64,000 nt of DNA from Cryptomeria japonica (Eukaryota; Streptophyta; Pinopsida; Cupressales; Cupressaceae). Position 1 is the first letter of the stretch; the number at the start of each line of letters is the position of its first letter. The DNA is taken from assembly GCF_030272615.1 (NCBI RefSeq), contig NC_081408.1, forward strand, positions 623,031,883 through 623,095,882. The letters are read 5' to 3'. The position numbers were made by a program, and so were the translations under genes. Below the pieces are notes generated by a model that worked only from the letters and a program-made list of their open reading frames with translations, was not told the DNA's origin and did not search any database. Positions 44,758 through 56,560 of the stretch are shown here, piece after piece.

Positions 44758-46000
44758 TGTTAGTAGCAAATAGGAGGGAAGACTGAGAGGGTGGGGTGAA
44801 TTAGTCTTTGGATCAATAGATTTAATCACAAAACATAGATCTGGTAAACTGTAGCAAAAGACAAATAAGAAAATTGAAAGCACAACACACAACACCATAT
44901 TTTGACATGGAAAACCTGGTTAAGGGAAAAACCACGGTGGGAACCTACCCATAGTAAGATGATAGTCTACAATAGTATGTGAAAATGTTATAATGGGGAA
45001 TGCACATACATTCAGGCACATTGCCTAGAGCTCACTACTCAAATACAATGACCCGTAAGGCTACAACCCTTAGGTAAATCTCGCTAACTTTCAATAAGAT
45101 TTGGAGTACAATCCGGAAGCAATGAACTGAAAGAATAACATCTCCAAATCTCTGATTATAGTTCAAGTTAAGCATAGTTGTCTTCTCAGCAACACCAAAA
45201 TCTCCTCAACACTGAAAGATAAATCTCTTGTTCGCACATACACCACTCTTTGATGATGCAAACACAAGAATGACATCTAAATTGCATGACTATATCACCT
45301 ATATATAGAAGTCATCAACCTTGACAACAAGATCGGTTAAACCCTCAACCCTTAATTACAAAATTACATCACACGATACAAAGATCGACCAATGGAACAA
45401 TATAATGATTTACATGACATAACATGGACCTAATTCAAATTCCCAAATTCTCAACTCCACTAGAAATCATTCCAAGAACAACCGTAACACGCTACACCAC
45501 CAGGAAAACTGCATAACATAAAAATCATCACTGATTCATACAAACCATCAAAAACTCACACAATGATCAATGTGAATCATCAAAACAAATAGGAAATGGT
45601 TAGGAAACACCAAAAAACACGTTAGAATCATCAAAATAAGCTGCACCAACACCACTTATCAAATCTTCATCGATCAACATCTGAAAACTCAAGAACACAA
45701 CCAATTGGCAACTATCACAAAGAAAGATAACTTGTAGAGAACCAAAACATGATCCATCTAAAATGAAGATACACAAGACCATCCCAAAAAATATCCCAAA
45801 ATATCAGCTCAAGATCTAATCACACCGGAATATATCGGAGGAAATACTACACTTTGCAAAACAGTGATCAGCAAAACAAAACTGCAAAACCAGATCATAA
45901 GATCTTCCCAAACTACAATCACTGGATCAATCACAATAATATGTTGACATCAATGACAACAACATATCCTAGTAGCAAAAATGACCAACAAACTCCAACA
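44758..46000 (-). mobile_element. Solo LTR of a Copia A-related family in Gypsy B
   Basis: Begins TGTTAGTAGCAAATAGG and ends ACTCCAACA on the plus strand; AGGCT flanks both sides (44753-44757, 46001-46005). It shares long collinear stretches with the Copia A LTR, such as 'ggggaatgcacatncattcaggcac'-type sequence near 44996-45020 and 'aatatgttgacatcaatgac' near the end. There is no primer site, polypurine tract or second LTR, so it is best explained by LTR-LTR recombination. No gene inside. Confidence 0.85.
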
Positions 46001-47432
46001 AGGCTTTGATGTATCAAATGGCCTAATAGGGGGAAGTTTCAATACATTCCTTAATAACAACTGTGATATAATACCATGCAAAGATTCATTAAGAAGAGTG
46101 AATTTTTTTCTAAAGTATTTGGACAAAGGAGGCATACCTGTTGTTGTAACTACTACTTGATTATTATTTTTTTCATTGAATTTGATGAATCCCTTAGTTG
46201 GTTTGAACTTTGCAAAAGGTTGTTGAGCACTTTCACTTTTATCAGTTGAAGCCATTGAAGAGGATTGTTCTAGTTGACTGACAATAAGGTGATAATTGTG
46301 AAGTATTGTGCACAACTGCATAAAGGAAGTGAACTCTGAAAAGTGAATTGTGTCTCTAATTTCTTTTTTCATATTAGAAATGAAAATTCTTTGAATAGCT
46401 CGATCAAGTAGAGGAAAAGAAATTTGCAAATACAAATGTTTATATCTACTAATAAAATCAGTCACTTTCTATTTAACACCTTGCTTACAATGCATAAAAT
46501 CAGTCAAAGTAATCTTAAGACCAATATTATTATGAAATTGTTGATTGAAAGCATTAGAAAATTGTTGAAATGAAGTAATAGAATAAGAAGGCAAAGAAAA
46601 ATACCATTGCAAAGCTTTATCTCTAAGTGTTCTAGTAAACAATTTAGCCAAAAGCCTTTGATCATGAGCAAAGTCACTACACAAAGTTTGACATATTTTC
46701 ACATGAGTCAAGGGATCAACTTTTCCATTATTAAGATCCAATTAAGGGACATCTACATGTTTAGGAGGGACAACACAAACAATGTCACTGGATAATGGGA
46801 TTTCTATATCAAATGTGGGTACATTATATACTTAGATTGATTCATAGAAATGATTTGTTGTTGCAAGGAAAACATTATTTGAGATAGGTTATTAATGGTA
46901 GCTTTGGTGGATGGATTGAAATTGGATATGTTGGATTAAGGAGGAGTAACATTTTTTTATGAAGGAAGGGGTTGAGAATAAGGAGGGATATTGTTATTTC
47001 AACGTTGGGGTTGAGATAAGGAGGTACATTGTTATATGAAGGTGAGGGTTGAGAATAAGGAGGGAAAATATTATATGAAGGCAAGGGTTGAGAATAAGGA
47101 AGTGGAACAATATTGTAGGTAGGTATTGGAGAATATTGGGTAACAAATGGAAGGCTTGTAGGAGGAAGTGTAGAAGAATTTTGATTATTAAAGTTGCTCC
47201 CTTGACTAACATGTGTAGGAATGAAATTTTGTGTGGAAGTAGCCATGATATTAGATGAGAAAGTGGGAATAATAGCCATAGGTATAGTCATAGGAACGGA
47301 TTGTTTTTCTTGACTAGGAGCTTGTGTATAACCAAGGACTTCAACACAACTCTGCATATACATGATATTAGCGTCGCCAATATGAGAAATACGATGCAAC
47401 AAATCAACACCAACTTTATCAATTTGAACCAT
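46001..47432 (-). pseudogene. Gypsy B gag (decayed)
   Basis: The N-terminus (47432-46990) starts MVQIDKVGVDLLHRISHIGD and becomes a Tyr/Pro/Ser-rich repeat region (PYSQPLPSYN, PPYSQPSPSYN). The capsid core at 46800-46330 has VPPKHVDVP, LDLNNGKVDPLTHV, LLAKLFTRTLRDKALQWYFS, LPSYSITSFQQFSNAFNQQF and DFISRYKHLYLQISF, the plant retrotransposon gag domain. It runs on to MPPLSKYFRKKFTLLNESLH and LPPIRPFDTSKP, cut by the solo LTR at 46000 and continued at 44757. One stop (46466-46468) and one frameshift near 46850-47000. Confidence 0.8.
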
Positions 47433-49686
47433 TCTTTTTAATCTTTCAATTAGTGGTAGAGCCTCATTTTATGTGTATTGTTGACTTATCCATTGTTGAA
47501 TATTTTCAAATTGATTATCAATATTCTTCAATTGGTCAATGAAAACCCTAGTTCATGATTCATCCACATCATGAGGATAAACGAGGTCATTTGCAGGATT
47601 GGGAGAACCACCAACATCCTCATGGAACAAGTTATCAAAATTAAGCTCGATTTCCTCAGTAATTAAACCTTGGGATGCCTTAATTCTAGAACTTGTTCTC
47701 GTGGGGATATTATAGGTTGGACTAATAACTTAGTAAACCTCATGCACAAAGGAGAAAAAATTAAAATTTGAAATTTGAAACTTATTAAATAATTGAATAA
47801 TGTAAAATTTTGTAAAAATGATTGTTCAATTAAATAAGCAAATTGATTTCTGATAAAGAACAATTGTGAAAGATCATTCAACCCACCAATAAGTATAAGT
47901 TTTAAAAATGAGGCATTTGTGAAAATAACCTCTTAATTTTAAAATTTAAATTTGAAATTATATCTAAGAATGCAATGTTGAATTTGAATTATTATTAATA
48001 ATCAAATTTGAAATAATTAATCCAAAATCGGGCAACTCACAAGGCTAATTTAAATTTAAAAATTAGGGTTCTTGAAATTAACCACTTATTTAAAAATTTA
48101 AATTTAAAATTTCATCTTAGATTGCAATGAATTTGATTTGGCTCTAAAATGGTAAATTCAAAATTTAAACAACCCACAAGCTCAATTTTTTTAATTTTTA
48201 AAAAATTAGTTTTTTTTTTTAAATTAACCACTTAGTTTGAAATTTGAAATTGAAATTGAACTTTTAAATGAAATTTTGAATTTTGAAATATGAAAATCCC
48301 TCAGAGCTCAAATAATTAATCCAAATTAAAAAATTCACACAAGCTTAATTTTGAATTTAAAAATTAGTTTTAGTGAAATTAACCTCTCAATTTTAAAAAT
48401 TTGCAAGGAAATCAAATTTGTAACTGAAAATTTGAATTTTAAACTGAATAAACACTCAGATTTGAGAACATAAATTAGAATTAATGGTGTAAGATGTTAG
48501 GTTCACCAAGATGTAATGGTGAAAAATTAGGGTTTCCACCATTAGAGGAAGAAAACCACTAATTTTTGCTTGGGATGACCATTACATTCAAAAGAGGGGA
48601 ATCCAATATGTACAATCACAAACCAACAAGGTTTCAGACTGAATATTGATTGTATTAATTAATTTGGGGTCCTCTTTTGTAAGTTGAATTTCTAAATTAA
48701 GATAAAGTACTAGAAATGAAGGTAAAAACATGAAAACAACAAGCTACAAATGCGGGATTGAGTTGTGCACTTGAAACTGGGAAATATACAGAGATTAAAA
48801 TTTGATCCCCAAAAGAGAACCTAAAATGTTGGGATGATGGTGGTTGTCACCATGGTCCTCTGCACTTTTCGTACACTGAAGGGGGATTGATTCATCACTG
48901 TAAATAAAACTTATCTTGAAGATTGCAACTTGGTATCTGCTTCCTACACATAGAAAGAAAGGGAAATAGGTTGGGAATAGGGGTTTGCCTTAGGTCAAAC
49001 CCCAGTTTTGGAATTAACTATGAAATTGAGATAAAGCTAATTGAAATTGTTGTAATGGAAGTTTCTCCTTTTGAGGGAGATGGTGAATAATGACTAAAAA
49101 CTAAATGATATACCTCCTTGTGAAGTTTTGTTTGTCTCCACACAATATTAGGGTTTCATGAATTTTTCAACAAAATAGGATGAAAAATGTCTACTCCAAT
49201 ACTTGAATCTTGAATTTATTGCTATTCCAAGACTTGAAGGAAGATTGATTACTACTAAATTTCTCTTTGAATTCTTGATTGCTTTATGTTAAATTAAATT
49301 TCATAGGTGTGGATTGTCAAAATAAGAGGGGAAAACCTCCTTTTATACTTGCCCATTAGGCAAACTAATTAATTTTCTGACATGAGCTGACATGGAGATA
49401 GAAAATCTCACTCATTTTTTAAAATGCAAAAAGGGTTTTTGAGGGGCTCAAAATGAGGAGGACCATGGTGTGGTGCCATGGTCCTAGTGAGGACCAAGGT
49501 GCCACACGCTGGTCCTACCCTATTTTGGGGCTAGGACAAGGTGCCAAATTGTTGTAGTTAAAAAATGTAGCAATACTTGAGTGGTATGAGCATAATCAAG
49601 TCTAGATCAAACCTAGGGGCACAAACACTAAGCTGGGGACCCAAATGCGGTCAAAATTGTAAATGGGTGCAATTTCAGGATGCTAC
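47433..49686 (-). repeat. Gypsy B leader and 5' LTR (internal boundary unresolved)
   Basis: The plus-strand end reads GGATGCTACA at 49677-49686, so the minus strand begins TGTAGCATCCTG, a plausible LTR start, immediately next to Copia C gag-pol sequence. The opposite LTR is outside the window, so I cannot fix the LTR end or primer site. 47750-48480 is extremely A+T-rich with repeated 'aatttgaaatt' words. 49440-49550 has 'gaccatggtg/gtgccatggtcc' inverted words. No supportable gene. Confidence 0.55.
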
Positions 49687-49689
49687 ACA

Positions 49690-51020
49690 ACGCTATAGTT
49701 ATGTTCACCAAAATTTAAAGATAACATCTTAATCTTTGTCATAGGCACAACAGTGACCACTCTTTTTCCCTGATTCTTATCATAAATAGTATATTTCTTA
49801 TTCTCAAAGATAATTTTATGGTTCTTCTCACATAATTTTTCAACACTCAAGATTATGTTTCAACTATGGGGTGTAATAAATATCTTGAATACTCTTTGTA
49901 CTTTCTTTTGTGTGGACTTTCATAGCTCCTTTTGCAACAACCTCTAATGATTTGTCATCACCAAGTTGGATCTTGGATTTGAAACCTTCATCCTTTATTG
50001 AAAACAACTTCTCATTTCTTCTCATATGGTTAGAGCATATAGAATGTAGGTACGAAACATATTTACTAGTATTTTCATCTTTATCATAGGATAAAACTAA
50101 ATGATCTAGAGGATTCTTTCCATCTTCTTGAGCATAATTAATAATTTTTCCTTCTTTCAATCTATAATCACTTTCAAAGTGCCCATACTTGTTACAATGG
50201 TAACATTGAACATTTGTCTTATCAAATCTACCTCTACCTCTTCCTTTGGAACCACCTCTTCCTCTTGAGCTACCTTTGCCTCTATTTCCTCTTGAATTAT
50301 TTTGATTTTGACCTTTACCTTGGGCTTGATTACTTTTACTGATACTATTGGCATCTTCATTCTTTGTGATTTGTAATTTGGAGGAAAAATATTTCACAAT
50401 ACTTTCAAATGAATCTGTTAATCTCTCTTCATGAGACATCAAAGATCCAACTAGTTGATCAAATTTAAGGGTTGTCAAATCCTTCCTTTCTTGTATGATT
50501 ATGACAACATGGTTCCATATTGTTGTCAAAATTCTCAATGCCTTTTTTATCAAAACCTCATTGCTCACAACTTCTCCAAGTTTAACCATTTTATTCACCA
50601 CATCTTTAACTCTGATACAATAGTCAATTATACTTTTTGTTGCTTGCAATCCTCAAATTTTTGAATTCTCACTTCAATGTCTGTAGTTTGAGAACTTTTA
50701 CTAGGCACTACCTTGATAAGATTCTTGTAGAGTTTTTCAATTATCTTTGGCTATCGTTGCAACTGAAATTATTTGAAATAAGCTCTTATCAAGAGCTATT
50801 TGAATGTGAAAAAATGTTTTAGTATTCTTCTTCCTCACCTCCTTCTTGGCTATTTTGTCATTGGTAAAGAGGGTATTCCAATCAGTTGGCTATGGGTAAC
50901 CTAATTCAACAATCTCTCAAATATATTTTCCTATCAAAAAAGTCATCATTTTTATGCACCAATAATCATACTCATTTTCATTGAATTCTAGAATAAGAAT
51001 GTGGTTAGAATGCAACATGT
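49690..51020 (-). pseudogene. Copia C gag and start of protease region
   Basis: The capsid part near 51000-50650 reads FNENEYDYWCIKMMTFL, QIALDKSLFQIISVAT and LQESYQG with stops. The open part 50649-49864 has RVKDVVNKMVKLGEVVSNEV, KALRILTTIWNHVV, DLTTLKFDQLVGSLMSHEER, a Gly/Arg-rich RNA-binding stretch (50330-50230) and a knuckle CYHCNKYGHFESDY whose last Cys is Tyr (50155-50195). It then runs into the protease neighbourhood with LHSICSNHM (normally DSGCSNHM, so the catalytic Asp is gone), FKSKIQLGDDKSLEV and, past a stop, NLLSVEKL. It breaks at 49687. Copia gag family is certain. Confidence 0.85.
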
Positions 51021-51073
51021 TTAACTTTGAAAAAAATCCACTAGCAAAACTTTAACCCAAAAAAATGTTACCT

Positions 51074-51085
51074 ACTCTGATACCA
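51074..51085 (-). other. Copia C primer-binding site (tRNA-Met)
   Basis: Minus strand TGGTATCAGAGT, next to the LTR end near 51088. Confidence 0.85.
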
Positions 51086-51087
51086 AT

Positions 51088-51979
51088 TATAGATTCAAAA
51101 TTGAACCCTCTATTCTTATAGCCAACTGATAAAATTAATCATTACAAAAAAAAATGAGATAGCAACAAGAAAACAGATGAATCATTTCCAGCCAATCAAT
51201 GAATATTAAATAGTATTCAAAGAAATCAAATACCATGCACTGAATTTATAAAATAGAGCACCCCTGTTTCAAAATTGTAATGTTTGTTATTGCATCTTGT
51301 TAAAAAAATACAAAGTCTTAAAAATATATAGAATCTTTGTAGCTCTAGAAACAATTCATAGCCATTTAAAATTAGGGCATGCACAACCCAAAATATAGCA
51401 TTGATAGCTAATAATAGAGTGCACTCAACATACATTATTTGCAGAAAAAAACTAGGCTTGTAGAAATTGTTTACTACAACCAACCAAAAATAAACTACAC
51501 TTCTAAGTTAAATATAGAAGTTTATCTTAGCTTGTGAATGCACATGCTTTATTTGTTCTAAACTCAAAATTTACTAAAGCCAAACTAAGTATTCTAAAAA
51601 TAGAACTGAAAGCCTTTATTTTAGAGAAGTGGTTAATGCTAAGATTGTCATGCAAATCGTGCACATGCAATGTCAATTATCTCTATTGACTACCTGGGCT
51701 TCAAAGATGCTTCCAATAAAGTTAGTGACAATTATAAAACAAAGAAAAGAATGAATGTATTTTTAATTATTTACAAATATTAGTTGACACAATTACGAAG
51801 TATATCTATTTTGCAGTCATTCTAATCATCTAAAAAAAATATAATCTTGATAACATTAGAAAAGGAACTAAATAACCATGGGAATATTTGACATGAAGGC
51901 ATCTAGTTATGCTAATGAAAGGACCTTTTGAGCCTATAGTTTAGATGCACATGAATCAACAACCAAAGGAACATGTATA
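51088..51979 (-). repeat. Copia C 5' LTR (truncated by E5)
   Basis: Lies directly beyond the primer site. It is A+T-rich with no coding sequence I can support. Its outer end is not defined because E5 begins at about 51980 and the matching LTR is not in the window. Confidence 0.6.
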
Positions 51980-53150
51980 TGTTGGCTTGATGATGATGTT
52001 TTGATGTAATGGGTTGATTGATGATTTGTTTTATATTGTCATTGATGGCAACTATGTTTTGATAGTTATCTAAGTCTTTTAGGCCAACCGGTAAAGCATA
52101 ATCGGTACAAGAGACAGTTTAACAGTGAACTGGCAAATAGGACTTCAACCAGTAAATGAGGAACAATATTACATTCAGGTAATCAATATGGGTGATCGAT
52201 GAAGAGTTAGGTGATGTGGTTCTACTGGAATGTTGGAGATGGGTATTTGCAAATATATCCCACACCGCATTGGCAGATTCAACAGTATGAGTGAGTTATG
52301 ATACATGGAGCAATAAATCTTGAGAAATTGTTAACCGGTAGAGAAGAATGATACAAATTGGTTAACTAGTATTGTTTATGTTTTAATTTTGGGTTGTTAT
52401 GTCAAGGGCCAACATAAGTAAAGCGTGTAGTGCAAGATCAACTAGATTCATTGAACCTAGGAAATTGTTCCAAGGTTGTTAGCTGACTAAGTTGAGTTGT
52501 TTATAAAAGGTGTGATGAGTTATGAGATGTATGATGAAGCATAGATTGAGAATTTGATTATGCAGTGAATTGTGAAGCATTGTATTGATGTATTATTGAA
52601 GTGTTTATCAGAACTAAAGTGGATCTTATCAAGCACAAAGGTGCTATATGCAAATCATCTATCTGTTGTTACCTAATAGTTGCAGCTGTCAAAATCCCTT
52701 AACCAAGTAGGTCCTAACAAACCTGATTGTATAAATCCCTTGACTGGGTAGCTCAACACTTGAGTTTAAATCCTTGAGTAAGGTTACACCTAACAAGTTA
52801 TAGCTTCTAATAGAGCTAAGTTGTAAATCCCCTCACCGGGTGACTCCTAACAGGGTATTCTCTTAACTGGGCATGTTTGTAAGACCTTAACCAATCAAAG
52901 ATTTCTATTCTGTAGATAGTGAATCTTATGGGTACTTACTCCTACCATGGTTTTTCCCATTTGGGTTTCCACGTATAAATCATTGTGTTATGTGGTGCAT
53001 GATATATTGGGTGTTAGCTTATGTGATCATTTTCATTACATGCTTATTAAGCTTTAAGTTATTTAAAGCGGTGGTCATATTTGTGTTGTTGTTTTTGCTT
53101 GCATTGATTCACCCACCCCCCCCTCCTCTCAATGCCTTATAAGTTTATCA
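51980..53150 (+). repeat. E5 5' LTR
   Basis: Begins TGTTGGCTTGATG and ends AAGTTTATCA before the primer site. It contains clustered 'cttaacc.agtagg/cctaacagg' motifs (52680-52890) and GATTCACCCACC..CCTCTCAA near 53105-53132. No second copy is available to confirm the left end. Confidence 0.65.
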
Positions 53151-53152
53151 AT

Positions 53153-53164
53153 TGTTATCAGAGC
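53153..53164 (+). other. E5 primer-binding site (tRNA-Met)
   Basis: TGTTATCAGAGC, one change from TGGTATCAGAGC. Confidence 0.8.
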
Positions 53165-53211
53165 CTAATTCCCTTAAGGCTTAATCTCTTGGGAAGGATC
53201 CCTAAGGATAA

Positions 53212-53460
53212 CATGGGGGAAGGAATGAGTTATAGATAACTATCCAGCTGGCTTTCAAAATCTAAAGAAGCCCTAGGTGAATTGAAGGTTAAGTACAAAG
53301 CTTCGCTGGAAAAGAGGAGAGAGCTGGTTAATGAAGTTGATAAACTAAATGATGAGAAGGAAAACCTAAAGAGGGAGCTAGAATCCCTAACAATCAGAAT
53401 GAGTCAAGAACTAAAAGGAGGATTGTTAAAGATATATTCAAAGAAAAAGAGCATGAAATC
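53212..53460 (+). pseudogene. E5 ORF1, N-terminal coiled coil
   Basis: ATG 53212 (MGEGMSYR, then a stop) opens a charged coiled coil: SLEKRRELVNEVDKLNDEKE, NLKRELESLTIRMSQELK. A one-base shift near 53430 leads into DIFKEKEHEI, which continues in frame with FKLNQEV at 61005. E6 is inserted after AAATC. Same class as the other ORF1 products. Confidence 0.7.
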
Positions 53461-54963
53461 TATTGGCATGATTGGAATAACTGATGCAGATGAAGAATGA
53501 TGACTAAACTAGTAAAGGATTGTTTGTGATGACATTGTGATGAAGAGATTGAGATTGCATGACTGGATGACTTTGATCAATTATTTGTGTTTTCATTAAT
53601 GGCTACTGATGGTTACTATGTTGTATTTTATCATCTTAGTCTTTTTGGTCTACCAGAAAGAGCTTACCGGTAATGAAACAGGAAACTAGGAATTAGGACC
53701 TTAATTGGTAAATGAGGAAATGTTTTGATTAGATCTAGTGATTGGTGATGATTGTAGTATTATGGTTTGGAATGTGAGTTTGTATCATTGTAATATGTAT
53801 CTGACTAGAACCGCATCATGTTTTGGTTACCAGAAGTCATGTTTATGATTTTTGTTGTATTTTTGCCATGGTTTAAGAATGGTTTAAGGACCAGTAAATA
53901 ATTCTCTTAACCAGTAATTATTTTTGATTTGGCGGTGATCTACATCAAGATCAAATGTTGGAGGTGATGTGGCACAACCCACATAGATGGATGAATTGTT
54001 GTTTTGGCACGTTTGAAGATAGAATTTATTGGGAAAAAACAAAGTGCTTAGAAGAGTGTTCTAAGGGTTTGACTTTGTATCAGATCGAGTTGTTGTGATG
54101 AGTTACGATCACTCAACAATTGATATTGTCTTGTAAAATGTTGTAATGATCTGTATGATGATCTAATATGATCTGCATTATAAATTCTTGATGTATCTAG
54201 GGTTTAGTAACCAATCTATTTGTAAAGGTTATTTATGTTGGTTTAGTTGATGTTTGTTGTGTCGGTGGTTGAGAAGAGTGTGAAGTCAAACTAGAGTGTG
54301 AGAGATTTGCCAGTGTAGCAGATTTGGAGTAGAATTGGATATGATCAAGCAAGCAATTAAGTGTTATACCCAGATCATTCACTATTGTTCCCTAATAGTT
54401 CCAGTAGTCAAAATACCTTAATCGGGTAGGTCCTGACAGGGCTTACATTGTAAACCCCTAATATGGTGGCTCACCATTTGAGTTCTAAATCCTCTTACGA
54501 GGTTGATCCTAACAGGACAAAGCTCCTAATAGGGCTCATTTGACTAAATCCCCTAATAGGTTATGCTCCTAATAGGGCATCTTTGTAAGCTCCTACCCAA
54601 GCTAGGCTCCTAACAGAGCGCATTCCGAAAGAGTGCAAAAATTTTAGTGGGTACTAATTCCCACCGTGGTTTTTCCCTATTTGGGTTTCCACATGAAAAA
54701 CATGGTGTGCATATGGTGAATATTTTTATGTTATGTTATGCTTTATTCTTAGTTAATGCATGGTTAATGAACACTTAATGTGCAGACTTGATAAATCATA
54801 TTAGCAGATTATTATCAACAGATACTAGTACTGGTAAATTGTTTTGTTGTTGGTTATTGTTTGATTTGGTGAAATTTTTATAAGGTTGAGTTTAAGATTT
54901 GAATTTGTTGTTAATAGTGGTTCACCCCCCTCTTAGTATTAACTGGATTCTCTAAGATTAACA
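53461..54963 (+). repeat. E6 5' LTR
   Basis: Starts TATTGGCATGATTGG (TG changed to TA), ends AAGATTAACA, and pairs with 59469-61001. It has clusters of 'cctaacagg..' motifs (54400-54620) and GGTTCACCCCCCTCTTAGT near 54919-54938. Confidence 0.9.
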
Positions 54964-54965
54964 AT

Positions 54966-54977
54966 TGGTATCAAAGA
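54966..54977 (+). other. E6 primer-binding site (tRNA-Met)
   Basis: TGGTATCAAAGA, two changes from TGGTATCAGAGC, right after the LTR. Confidence 0.8.
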
Positions 54978-55032
54978 ATTGGTCCTATGTGTGCAAAAAG
55001 ATTAACAGGTTGAGGAAAAGATCCTGAGAAAA

Positions 55033-55971
55033 ATGATGAAGGAGGGTCTCAAGTTTACAAAGGACATATAACGGATATGGAAATACCGGATGAAGATATA
55101 CATTAAAGGATTGGGTGCTTAGTATTGGAATCATGTGGTAAACAAGTATGTTGCTCCTACTACCATCCCCTTGACATCAGATGAGCTTAAAGAACAAGAA
55201 AACATTCAAGCCTTAGAAGCAATTGTAAGTACTTAATCTGATTCTGAGTATATAGATGTTCATGGATTAGAAACTGTGTTTGAGGTATGGGAGAAATTAG
55301 ACTTGATTTATGGAGGAGATGAACATGTACAAAGAGAAAAAGAAGAAAGTTTAAGAGGCAAATTTGATGACATGAAAATGGTTGATGGTGAGAACATTGC
55401 ACAATATGGTCAAAGGATTAAAGAAGTTGGAGGTGGTATTAAGAGTGTTGGAGGTAAGATTGATGATGATGTTGTTGTTAGTAAAATGCTTAGAACTCTC
55501 CTACCACAATATGCTATTAGAGTTTCTGCAATTTAAGAGCTGGGATCTATTTCTGAAGATAAAGTCACAATTGATTCTCTTATTCAAAAGTTGACTACAT
55601 TTGAGTTAAACAACTTTGATAATAGTGTTTCAAAACCGTCTGAATCTGCTTTTAAAGATTTTGTTACAGGTACATCTGTGACGAAAGGAAAGAATGTTTG
55701 TCATTATCATGATTGCAAGTCTAGTCATGGCAGTAGCAGAGTTGATGGTGATGATGAATATCATCTAATGGAACTTGATGCACTATTGGCTAAAATATTT
55801 CCTAGAGGCATCGGTAAGTACAAAGGTAAAATTCCTCTGAAATGTTTTTCCTACAATAAGATTGGACACATTGATGCAAATTTTCCTAACGGTGATAAAA
55901 AGGAAAAGTTCAGGAAATTTAAAGGAAAAGGAAAGAAACAATTCTATATTGTAGTTTACAATCAAAAGTAG
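55033..55971 (+). pseudogene. E6 gag
   Basis: One frame from ATG 55033: YRMKIYIKGLGA, YWNHVVNKYVAPTT, VFEVWEKLDLIYGGDEHVQ, EKEESLRGKFDDMKMVDGEN, QRIKEVGGGI and MLRTLLPQYAIRVSAI form the UBN2-type capsid. The knuckle CFSYNKIGHIDANF (about 55840-55890) has lost its second and last Cys. Stops occur near 55066, 55108, 55234 and 55534. It ends at TAG 55969-55971, with a frameshift into protease just before. Confidence 0.85.
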
Positions 55972-56560
55972 ATGACAATGAGGAGATAGTGTTTGTTGTT
56001 GTGAAGGAAGATATGACTGATGAAAAGGCATTGGTGTCTCACATGGATAGTAGTGATGAATGGATAATAGATAGTGGTTGCTCACACCACATGACCAGTG
56101 ATAGAAACAAGTTCTTATCCCTTGAATAATTTGATGGAGGTGTAGTAAAGTTTGGTAACAACTCACCCTGCATGGTTAAAGGTAAATGATCTATTTAACT
56201 AAATGGAAAAAGTAATGTAGATGATGTCTTTTGGGTTGATGGATTAAAACATAACCTTTTGAGTGTTGGTAAATTAAATGATAAGGGATATCTTCTTGAA
56301 TTTAAGAGTGGAGTGTGTAGGATTCTTGGAAGTAATGGAGAATTGATTTCTACTAGGAAGTAGACAAGAGGTTATCTTTTTCATCTGAATACTAATGTGA
56401 ATAGTTATTTGGTGGCAAAGATTGAAACAATTGGGTATGGCACAAGAGGTTTTGTCATGTGAATTTTGATAGTTTGATAAAGGTTAGTAAATCAAGTATT
56501 GTGAGAGGTTTGCCCCAACTTGTTAAACCGGATAATGTGTTATGTAAGGACTAGTGTCAA
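55972..56560 (+). pseudogene. E6 protease and GAG-pre-integrase
   Basis: EWIIDSGCSHHMTSDRNKFL (56058-56115) keeps the catalytic DSG. Next are VVKFGNNSPCMVKGK, VDGLKHNLLSVGKLNDKGY, GELISTRK, GYLFHLNT, and after a shift HVNFDSLIKV and VLCKD. Several stops. The protease would process the polyprotein. Confidence 0.82.

Larger units (their letters stand above)
34531..49686 (-). mobile_element. Gypsy B: Tat/Ogre-like Gypsy element, minus strand, heavily interrupted
   Basis: Pieces at 34531-35953, 44002-44757 and 46001-49686 join across E4 (TSD GAAAG) and a solo LTR (TSD AGGCT). Minus-strand order: LTR and leader (49686 downward), gag with a Tyr/Pro-rich N-terminus, protease, a low-complexity linker and a non-coding 3' region. 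I find no RT or integrase. The LTR start TGTAGCATCCTG and the gag-protease style fit the Tat/Ogre lineage. The left end is cut by Copia A at 34530, so the far end is outside the window. Confidence 0.7.
49687..51979 (-). mobile_element. Copia C: 5' part of a Copia element, minus strand
   Basis: The minus-strand order is LTR (51979 to 51088), primer site (51074-51085), gag, then the start of pol as far as 49687, where Gypsy B interrupts it. Integrase and RT are presumably left of the window. The right end of the LTR is cut by E5 near 51980. Confidence 0.7.

Noticed and set aside
47750-48480. A+T-rich 'aatttgaaatt' region as an origin or matrix-attachment site
   Set aside because: It lies in the Gypsy B leader/LTR area; composition alone is not evidence of such a function.
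50230-50330. Gly/Arg-rich stretch like a host RGG RNA-binding protein
   Set aside because: It is followed by a CCHC knuckle and preceded by a Copia capsid region, so it is part of the Copia C gag.
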